Assembly (NCBI GenBank): GCA_025454895.1
Contig: JALONO010000042.1
Coordinates: forward strand, 1-41,313
DNA length: 41,313 bases
Direction: 5' to 3'
DNA from: Bernardetiaceae bacterium
Lineage (GTDB): Bacteria; Bacteroidota; Bacteroidia; Cytophagales; Thermoflexibacteraceae
A program made the translations under genes and the position numbers. Position 1 is the stretch's first letter, and every line of letters starts with the position of its first letter. A model generated the notes under the pieces. The model saw only the letters and a program-made list of their open reading frames with translations. It had not been told where the DNA came from and made no database searches. This document shows, one piece after another, positions 35,292-41,313 of this stretch.

Positions 35292-36077
35292 TTACAGTAA
35301 CTTCAGCCGTTCCATTCGCTCCAGCCGGTCCTCGATCTGGGCCAGCCGGTCGTCCAGCCCGGCATTGAGCGACAGATCGGCGGAGAGTTTCCAGCTCACG
35401 CGCCAAATTTCCAGCACCTCGTTGTAGGTAAGGTTGAAGGCGGTGTGCCGTTTGTTGTCGCTTAGGCAGGTAACGTAGCCGTTGCTCAGGCGGTTTTTGA
35501 TGCGTTTTACTTGCAGGCCGCGCTCGTCGGTTACGAGCACGCACACTTCGCCGTCGTTGAGGTAGTCCCAGTCGGCCCGCTCGCACAAGTGGCAAATGAG
35601 GTAGTCGCCGTCGTGCAGGGTAGGTTCCATACTATCGCCGGTTACTTGCAGGGCGTAAAACTGCTTGCCGCGCACAAAGCTGGTGGGCAGGTTGATGGCG
35701 TCCATCTCCTCGAAATACTCTTGGGTTTTGTACCCGGTGAGGTAGTTGGCGGCCGCCCGGCGGTTAATGACCGGGATGCTCACGTTGCCGGCGGTGTCCT
35801 GGGTGGTAACCAGCACGCGCTCGGTGGCGGGCTTGAGCTTGGCCTTTTCCATTTGCCCGCGCCCGTTGATGAGCCACTCGATATTGATAGCCGGGTAGGT
35901 TTCGCAGATTTTTTGGAGCACCTCGAAACCCGGCTTGCTCTGTTGTTTGCCCTTGGTGTAGTTGTTGATCACCGCCGGTTTTACGCCGATCGACTCGGCG
36001 AACCGCTTTTCGTTGCCTTCGGCGAAGCGTTCGATCACGCTTGTAAGTCGTTGGCTGACAGGGTTTTGGAGAGTCAT
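35292..36077 (-). CDS. HTH-type repressor with S24/LexA-like C-terminal domain
   Basis: 261-aa transcription regulator. The N-terminal helix-turn-helix is about residues 8-75 (RFAESIGVKPAVINNYTKGK). The C-terminal S24 fold has Ser149 in VTGDSMEPTLHDGDYLI and Lys191 in LQVKRIKNR, the peptidase dyad. A coiled-coil-like tail (LDDRLAQIEDRLERMERLK) may add oligomerisation. An Ala-Gly pair occurs near residue 97, but whether it is a self-cleavage site is unclear; many Bacteroidota relatives are thought not to cleave. It is divergent from a small basic protein gene, with face-to-face promoters between them. Confidence 0.88.
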   Translation of the reverse strand: MTLQNPVSQRLTSVIERFAEGNEKRFAESIGVKPAVINNYTKGKQQSKPGFEVLQKICETYPAINIEWLINGRGQMEKAKLKPATERVLVTTQDTAGNVSIPVINRRAAANYLTGYKTQEYFEEMDAINLPTSFVRGKQFYALQVTGDSMEPTLHDGDYLICHLCERADWDYLNDGEVCVLVTDERGLQVKRIKNRLSNGYVTCLSDNKRHTAFNLTYNEVLEIWRVSWKLSADLSLNAGLDDRLAQIEDRLERMERLKLL

Positions 36078-36098
36078 AAATTTTTTTAATGAAAAATA

Positions 36099-36112
36099 AA
36101 TAAATATTTATT
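36099..36112. promoter_or_regulatory. AT palindrome, possible operator 1
   Basis: Perfect 14-bp palindrome AATAAATATTTATT. It overlaps the -33 region of the rightward promoter and lies in the leader of the repressor mRNA. The candidate binder is the S24 repressor; AT-rich palindromes can also occur by chance. Confidence 0.4.
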
Positions 36113-36140
36113 GACTTGTCGGAATCATTACCTATTTTTG
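36111..36140 (+). promoter_or_regulatory. Rightward promoter toward the small basic protein gene
   Basis: TTGA (36111-36114), 18 bp, then TATTTTTG (36133-36140). The start would be near 36147, giving a leader of about 120 nt. Its -7 box is 5 bp from the -7 box of the leftward promoter. Confidence 0.65.
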
Positions 36141-36145
36141 TAGGG

Positions 36146-36177
36146 CAAAAGTAGATCACTAAATAATTATTTCCAAA
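36146..36177 (-). promoter_or_regulatory. Leftward promoter of the S24 repressor
   Basis: On the minus strand, TTTG (36177-36174), 20 bp, then TACTTTTG (36153-36146). The start would be near 36139. The two promoters face each other and overlap, so only one can be occupied at a time. Confidence 0.7.
36161..36172. promoter_or_regulatory. AT palindrome, possible operator 2
   Basis: Perfect 12-bp palindrome AAATAATTATTT in the spacer of the leftward promoter, about 61 bp centre-to-centre from operator 1. Same caution about AT composition. Confidence 0.35.
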
Positions 36178-36266
36178 ACCAACTCGCACAAAACGAGCAA
36201 ATTATTCCTGTTTTTTGCTTGGGATGTCAATATTAATTAAGTAAAACCTTAAAATATTTCTTGATT

Positions 36267-36449
36267 ATGAACCGCTCAAACGTGAATAACTTGGATCAAT
36301 TCATCCAAGAAATGGCCAGCAAGCAGGTGCTGGTGGTCAACCGCAACCGCCGTTACGTGATGGTGCGCTACGATATGTCGGACTTATATGTGCCCAGCGC
36401 GCCCGCCAAACCGGGCAAACGCAAACGCATTAAACGGCGGGCCGAATAA
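36267..36449 (+). CDS. Small basic protein of unknown function
   Basis: 60 aa, MNRSNVNNLDQFIQEMASKQ at the start, a central VLVVNRNRRYVMVRYDMSDLYV that looks like a beta hairpin, and a strongly basic tail (KPGKRKRIKRRAE). No family recognised; the tail suggests nucleic-acid binding. It has its own promoter and is followed by a terminator, so it is a monocistronic unit divergent from the S24 repressor, an arrangement typical of a repressor and its target. Confidence 0.6.
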   Translation: MNRSNVNNLDQFIQEMASKQVLVVNRNRRYVMVRYDMSDLYVPSAPAKPGKRKRIKRRAE

Positions 36450-36630
36450 AGTGCCCAGCCAGGCCCGGCATTGCCCACGCGCGGGGGTGCATAGCCCGCA
36501 ACTTGGCATTTGGCCTGGGCCTGGCCGGTTACCCAACGCCTGCCACCAGCTAGGAAAAGGGGCGAGCTTGCGGGCCGCCCACCAATTTTTGTGAGGGTTT
36601 TTGTTTCTTGCTTCCTAATCCGCTTCGGAA

Positions 36631-36660
36631 AAGCCTGGGCCTTTGGCGCGGGCTTTTTTT
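36631..36660 (+). terminator. Rho-independent terminator downstream of the small basic protein gene
   Basis: Stem AAGCCTG / CGGGCTT (one G-T pair), then seven T. It is about 180 bp past the stop at 36449; the region between has no gene, so the transcript has a long 3' UTR. Confidence 0.7.
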
Positions 36661-36735
36661 ATGCCGGGAAGTGACTGGGCCGGTGCTGTCCCGGAAACCC
36701 CGAAGGACGGACGGGCCTCAGACCCAACCAGTTTA

Positions 36736-36820
36736 CACCAAAATCAAATAGAGATTGCGTATTTTGGTATTGTAAATAACTGATAATCAAGAATGAAAAC
36801 TATTTGATCATCCAGTCATG
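36736..36820 (-). repeat. Dispersed AT-rich intergenic repeat, copy E (inverted)
   Basis: On the minus strand it reads ATGATCAAAT, then TTGATTATCAGTTATTTACA, then ATACGCAATCTCTATTTGAT, then TTTGGTGT. Same orientation as copy D. It lies between the terminator at 36660 and the convergent end of the propeller sensor gene. Confidence 0.75.
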
Positions 36821-36935
36821 GTAATGTTAGCCGTCTTTCAGGCCTGGGATAACCCACTGGGTCAATCGTTGGTGGTCAGGAACAAGCCCATTTCAGCGGA
36901 TGATGCCAAGTTGTTTGAGGGCGGTTTTTCAAGCC

Positions 36936-39900
36936 CTAGGCTTTAATGCCCACAATGGTAACGTCGTCGCGCTGGGGCTCGCGCTGCTGGAAATCGCGCA
37001 GGGTGCGCAGCAGGTGGGCTTTCTGTTCGGGCATGGGCAGTTCGGCCACGGATAGCAGCAGGTTTTTGAGCCGGGGCGTGCTGAATTTTTCCTTCTGGGG
37101 GTCGTTTTGGTCCACAAAACCGTCGGAGGTGAGGTAGATCATGTCGCCAGGCATGAGTTGGATTTCTTGCTGCTGGTAGTTGCGCTGCTCTTCCTTTTGC
37201 CGACCGCCCACGGATTTTTTGTTGCCTTTGTACTCCATCAGGCTCAGCCGGGCGCTTTGGCTGGAAAACTGGCTCACGGCCACGGTGGGGTCTTGGTGGG
37301 GGGTGTAGTCTTTGCGCACAATGAACAACGGCCGTTTGGCCCCGGCAAAGGTGAGTTTGTGTAGGCCGCCGCCCTGGTCCAAGCGGCAGAGGCAAACGTC
37401 CATGCCGTCGTCGTTCACGCGGTCATCTTGTTGGAGGGCCTGGCGCACGCCCTGGTGGAGTTCTTCCAAAATGGCGGCCGGTTCGGTAATGCCTTTGCGC
37501 AAAATGATGTCGTTAAGCAAGGTGCTGCCGATGATGGACATGAACGCGCCGGGTACGCCGTGGCCGGTACAGTCCACCACGGCCCAAAAAGTGGAACTGC
37601 GCGGGGTGAGTACCGCCGCCGGCAGGGCGCGGGCCAGCTTATCCTTCAGGTCGGGGCGTTGGAGCAATTCGTCGCCCAACATGCCGGTGCCGTAGTTGAT
37701 ATGAGTGGCCCAGTAAAAATCCCCCGAAACAATGTCTTTGGCCTCGTGAAGGATAAAATGCTGGGGACCAGCGGCTTGGAGGGTGGCTTGGTCAGGTAAA
37801 ATGGCCTGTTGGATTTTTTCCGCGTAGCGGATGCTGCTCAGGATGCTCTCGTTACGGCGTTCGATGGTGAGGTTGGCCTCGGTGAGCTTGCTGTAGTTGT
37901 TGGCGTTATCGATGGCCACCGACACGTAACTGGCCAGGGCGCGCAGCAGGTAGGCGTGCTCGGCCGTGTAGGCGTGCTTGCGGAAGGTTTGCACGGTGAT
38001 TACGCCCACGGGCTGGCCGTCGATGAGCAAAGGCAGGTAAATGGCCGAACCGGGGCGGTGCGGCTGGTACTGCATGTATTCTTTGCCCACGTATTCGGGG
38101 GCTTCCTGGTCAAAATCCTTGATCAAGATTTCCATTTGGTACTGGAAACAAATCACCGACAGGCGCTTGACGGGGTCGGTGGTATCGTGGCTGTACGGCT
38201 TGATACGTTGCTGGCCCGCAAACCCGGTGAAACTAAGCATTTTAGTTTCCGGGTTAAAAATGCCGATGCGGAACATGGACACCTCCATAAACCGGCTCAC
38301 CTTTTGGTAGGCCGAGGTAACCACCTCGTCGCGGTGAAGCTCGGAGGTAAGTTCGCGGCCGATTTGGCTGATGGCTTTGATGCTGTTGTAGGCCCGGTCC
38401 AGTTCGTCGCGCTGGTGGGTGATCTCGCGGGTGCGCTCGGCTACCTGCTGGGTGAGCAGTTGGTTTTGCTTTTTAATGCGCCAGGTGCGCCATTTGTAAA
38501 AGGCCAGCCCCACACTGCCCACAAAAACCGTGGCCAGGCTTAAAAACCACCAAGTGAGCCAAAACGGCGGTTTAATAATTACCCGCAGGCCCAGCGGTTG
38601 GTCGTTCCACACCCCGTCGCTGTTGCTGGCCCGGAGCCAAAACGTGTACCGGCCCGCGGGTAGGTTGGCGTAGTAGGCGTGCCGCTCGGCCGTGGGCAGG
38701 CCCCAAGCACTTTCGTAACCTTCTAAAAAGAAACGGTACTCGTTTTTTTCCGGGTGGCGGAGGCTTAGCCCCACAAAGTGGAAATCGAGGCTATTCTGGT
38801 CGTAGTCAAGCACTACCTCGGCCGGGACGACGGAGTTGGCCAACCCATTGGGCAGGGGCACCGGGGCTGCGGCCCGGTAGCGGCTGCCTGCTTCTAACCG
38901 GGCCAGGTAAGGCTGGGCGGGCAGCGGGTTGGCCACCATGCGGCTAGGGTGGAACAGGTTAAAACCAGCCTGGCCGCCAAAAAACATTTCGCCGTTGGGG
39001 TTGCGGTAAGCCGCCCCGGGCCAAAAAGCGTTGGCCTGCAGGTTATCGTACTCGTCGTAGTGTTGGAAAATGCCTTCGGCCACTTGAAAATGGGCCAGCC
39101 CTTGGTTGGTGCTCAGCCAAAGATCGCCCTCATCGTCGGCCAAAATGCCCAGGATGCTGTTGCTGGGTAGGCCGTCTTTGGTTTGGTACTGGGCTAAAAA
39201 CTTGAGGTTATCGGTGTTGATTTTTTGCAGGCCGCCGTGGGTGCCAATCCACAAAATGCCCTGGGGTGCGGCGTACAAACTTTTCACACTGTTATGGGCC
39301 AGCGACTGCGGATTACCAGGCTCGTGCTGGAACACGGTAAAGTGCTCGGTTTCGAGGTCCATGCGGTTGAGGCCCATGCCCGTGCCCACCCACAGGTAGC
39401 CGCCCTCGTCTTGGGCAATGGCCTGCACGGTGTTGTCGCTGAGCGAGAAGGGTACTTTGGGGTTGTTGCGGTAGGGGATGAGGTTCTCCGAGGCTAGGTC
39501 TAGGGCGTACAACCCGCCTTCGCGCGTGCCGATCCACACCCGGCCGGCCTGGTCCTCGAACAGGCAGGTAATGTAGCTGTCGTTCAGCTCGGAGTCGTCG
39601 CTGCGGTAGTGGATAAACCGGCCGGCGGCCCGGTTGCCGGGCGTAAGCCGCGACAGGCCGCTCACCGTGCCCACCAGCAAATCGCCCCGGCGGGTGCTCA
39701 GCACGCAAGTTACCGAACTGTGGACGAGGCTATTCTTATCGCCGGGCCGGTGGGTAAAGTGCGCCCATTGGTTAGTGGCGCGTTGCCAGCGGTACAGGCC
39801 GCCTTGAGTGCCCAGCCATACTTGCCCTTGGCCGTCTTGGCTGATGCCGGTTACCGGGGCGTGCCCCAAATGGTTGGGTAACGTGGCCGAGGCCCGAAAA

Positions 39901-41036
39901 GCCTTGAATTTTTCTTGGGCGGGGTCGTAGAAGTTAAGCCCGCCGCCATTGGTGCCCACCCACATCAGCCCGGCTTTGTCGGGGACCAAGGCCCCCACCG
40001 TGTTGATGCTCAGGGTGCGGGGGTTTTGCGGGTCCGAACGGAGCACCGCAAAGTCTGGCTGTTCGCGCAGTAGCTCGGGCGGAGTGAGCACGCTAATGCC
40101 GTTTTGGGTGCTCACCCACAAATTGCCCGTGGCGTCTTGGGCCACCGAGGTTACATAATTATCGCTGAGGCTGGTGGGTTGGCCGGGGTCGTGCGCGTAA
40201 GTGCGCACCTTACCGTCCGGGTAAATGCGGCGCAGGCCCTGCAAGCTGCCCACCCAGAGGTTGCGCTGCTGGTCCAGAAACAGGCGGGTAATGTAGTCGC
40301 TGCCGAGCCGCTTGGGGTACAGTGGGTAAGTCTCGAACCGGTTGCTGGCGGCCCGATACACCAGCACGCCCCGCCCCAGCGAGGCGGCCACGATGTTGCC
40401 GCGCGGGTCGGAGGCCAGGCTCCACACGGCCGTCATCCGCCCGCTGAGGGGGTAATTGAAAAACTGCCCCGAGGCCGGGTTGAGCCGCGAAATGCCCCGG
40501 CCCGTGCCGATCCACAATTGCCCCCGGTTTTCGTGCAGGGCAAATACCTGGTTATCGAGCAGGCTGGCGGTATCCGCTTTTTGGTGTTGGTACACCTGAA
40601 AGGTTTGCGAGGCGGCATCCAGCCGCCCCAAGCCGTTGGCCGTGCCTACCCACAGGCGTTGGTCTTGGTCTTCTAATAAGCAGAGCACCCGGTTGTCGGG
40701 CAAGCTGCCGGGCTGTTTGGGGTTGTGCCTAAACGAGGTGAAGGTGTAGCCATCGTAGCGATCCAGGCCGGCCTGCGTCCCGATCCACAAAAAACCTTGG
40801 CTGTCTTGCAAAATACACTGGATGTGGTTGTGCGACAGGCCGCTCTCAACCGTGAGTTGGCGGAAAAGATCGGGGGCAAAAGCCTGCCCTGGCGGCACGG
40901 CGTACCGGCTCGCCCCGGCTGGTTCTTGGGCCTCCGGGCGATTTTTAGGGTTATTCACCAGCAAATTTTGGCCATAAATTAGGCCGCAACTAGCTAATAA
41001 ATAAACAGTTAAGATCGCTTTAACACCCCATTTCAT
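36936..41036 (-). CDS. Two-component-type propeller sensor with GAF and SpoIIE phosphatase output
   Basis: 1366 aa, the largest intact gene here. A signal/anchor segment (ILTVYLLASCGLIYG) precedes a periplasmic region of about 13-14 Reg_prop repeats (WIGTQAGLDRYDG, LWVGTANGLGRLD, VWIGTREGGLYALD and others), enough for two seven-bladed propellers. A Y_Y_Y domain (about 735-812), one TM (about 823-845) and a short coiled coil follow. A GAF domain (about 910-1045) and a SpoIIE phosphatase (about 1070-1366) complete it, the latter with IVSGDFYWA, VVDCTGHGVPGAFMSIIG and QRDDVTIVGIK. There is no HisKA or HATPase, unlike SusR-type hybrids. The ATG at 41036 gives the signal peptide. Output is likely a PP2C-type switch on an unlinked anti-anti-sigma factor. 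Confidence 0.93.
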   Translation of the reverse strand: MKWGVKAILTVYLLASCGLIYGQNLLVNNPKNRPEAQEPAGASRYAVPPGQAFAPDLFRQLTVESGLSHNHIQCILQDSQGFLWIGTQAGLDRYDGYTFTSFRHNPKQPGSLPDNRVLCLLEDQDQRLWVGTANGLGRLDAASQTFQVYQHQKADTASLLDNQVFALHENRGQLWIGTGRGISRLNPASGQFFNYPLSGRMTAVWSLASDPRGNIVAASLGRGVLVYRAASNRFETYPLYPKRLGSDYITRLFLDQQRNLWVGSLQGLRRIYPDGKVRTYAHDPGQPTSLSDNYVTSVAQDATGNLWVSTQNGISVLTPPELLREQPDFAVLRSDPQNPRTLSINTVGALVPDKAGLMWVGTNGGGLNFYDPAQEKFKAFRASATLPNHLGHAPVTGISQDGQGQVWLGTQGGLYRWQRATNQWAHFTHRPGDKNSLVHSSVTCVLSTRRGDLLVGTVSGLSRLTPGNRAAGRFIHYRSDDSELNDSYITCLFEDQAGRVWIGTREGGLYALDLASENLIPYRNNPKVPFSLSDNTVQAIAQDEGGYLWVGTGMGLNRMDLETEHFTVFQHEPGNPQSLAHNSVKSLYAAPQGILWIGTHGGLQKINTDNLKFLAQYQTKDGLPSNSILGILADDEGDLWLSTNQGLAHFQVAEGIFQHYDEYDNLQANAFWPGAAYRNPNGEMFFGGQAGFNLFHPSRMVANPLPAQPYLARLEAGSRYRAAAPVPLPNGLANSVVPAEVVLDYDQNSLDFHFVGLSLRHPEKNEYRFFLEGYESAWGLPTAERHAYYANLPAGRYTFWLRASNSDGVWNDQPLGLRVIIKPPFWLTWWFLSLATVFVGSVGLAFYKWRTWRIKKQNQLLTQQVAERTREITHQRDELDRAYNSIKAISQIGRELTSELHRDEVVTSAYQKVSRFMEVSMFRIGIFNPETKMLSFTGFAGQQRIKPYSHDTTDPVKRLSVICFQYQMEILIKDFDQEAPEYVGKEYMQYQPHRPGSAIYLPLLIDGQPVGVITVQTFRKHAYTAEHAYLLRALASYVSVAIDNANNYSKLTEANLTIERRNESILSSIRYAEKIQQAILPDQATLQAAGPQHFILHEAKDIVSGDFYWATHINYGTGMLGDELLQRPDLKDKLARALPAAVLTPRSSTFWAVVDCTGHGVPGAFMSIIGSTLLNDIILRKGITEPAAILEELHQGVRQALQQDDRVNDDGMDVCLCRLDQGGGLHKLTFAGAKRPLFIVRKDYTPHQDPTVAVSQFSSQSARLSLMEYKGNKKSVGGRQKEEQRNYQQQEIQLMPGDMIYLTSDGFVDQNDPQKEKFSTPRLKNLLLSVAELPMPEQKAHLLRTLRDFQQREPQRDDVTIVGIKA

Positions 41037-41313
41037 AACAAGGTACGCACAAGTATCATTCCAATTAACGCCAAATTGGAAAGAAAAGTACAATCTTTTC
41101 CCTTAAAACCTCAATTGGGCGGTGGTTTTATTTGTGGGGGAGGGGAGTTAAGATTGAGCACGGTTAGTAATGTCCGCCCCCAACAAACAAAAAACCAACC
41201 CCCGCCCCGGCCGCCCCGCCGCATTGCCCGTTTTTTTGCTTAAGTTGGCCGCTGGGGCGCGATAACCTTTGCCCTCGCAATTGCGTGTAAACCCTTGAGG
41301 CAACATGATGCGG
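41037..41313. other. Upstream region of the sensor gene and right edge
   Basis: 277 bp. No full TAnnTTTG box was found for the propeller gene (TACTTGTG near 41051-41058 is a one-mismatch candidate). Two in-frame ATGs at 41305 and 41308 at the extreme edge, preceded by TTGAGG, could open a plus-strand gene, but only three codons are visible. A 31-codon plus-strand frame from 41171 has no recognisable features. Confidence 0.3.

Noticed and set aside
35292-36660. Possible prophage, because of the S24 repressor
   Set aside because: No integrase, structural or replication genes, and no attachment-site repeats were seen; S24/HTH regulators are common chromosomal genes in this phylum.

Overview
The window looks like a chromosomal segment of a GC-rich member of the Bacteroidota, most likely the Cytophagales or a close relative. 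Four things point there. Several genes and both tRNAs are preceded by the Bacteroidota promoter pattern (TTG/TTTG, about 19-21 bp, TAnnTTTG). The gene order DUF177-rpmF-fabH-accB-accC and acpP-fabF-rnc is typical. There is a carboxypeptidase-regulatory-domain TonB receptor. The large sensors end in SpoIIE-type phosphatase domains (7TMR-DISM and two-component-propeller types). No genus can be assigned from this alone, and most of the window is core genome rather than an obvious island.

Layout. 1-1742: a TonB-dependent receptor running off the left edge, broken by two frame changes. 2081-4798: initiator tRNA and era on overlapping divergent promoters, then a glycogen-synthase-like glycosyltransferase. 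4816-8576 (minus): a TlpA-like thioredoxin and a three-gene membrane cluster (SpoIIM family plus two polytopic proteins). 8822-12809 (plus): DUF177, L32, FabH, AccB and AccC. 12948-16592 (minus): RF1, tRNA-Thr, a YbgC-like thioesterase and an NAD-dependent epimerase. 16749-19475 (minus): a small lipoprotein and MutS2. 19976-26246 (plus): a signalling locus with a very large hybrid histidine kinase (frame-interrupted), a lone receiver protein and a broken CheB-like methylesterase. 26453-28888 (minus): acpP-fabF-rnc. 28968-35211 (minus): a 7TM sensor-SpoIIE phosphatase, an RsmB-like rRNA methyltransferase, small proteins, coaD-folB and a Cdd1-like protein. 35292-36449: an S24/HTH repressor and a small basic protein, divergently transcribed from face-to-face promoters. 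36936-41036 (minus): a giant propeller-GAF-SpoIIE sensor.

Functional themes. Fatty-acid synthesis is covered by two loci: initiation and malonyl-CoA supply at fabH-accB-accC, and carrier plus elongation at acpP-fabF. Signalling is heavily represented, with one hybrid kinase, one receiver, one CheB remnant and two phosphatase-output sensors, but no cognate transcription factor is next to any of them.

The less ordinary content is non-coding. A family of roughly 90-bp AT-rich intergenic repeats occurs in five copies, two of them inverted around the CheB remnant. A 50-bp tandem unit at the 3' end of the epimerase gene forms hairpins whose arms differ between copies yet still pair. An 18-bp stem lies between acpP and fabF. 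A switch-like promoter pair flanked by AT palindromes lies between the S24 repressor and a small basic protein. Three genes carry deletion-like frame breaks; whether these are genuine pseudogenes or assembly errors cannot be settled from the sequence alone.
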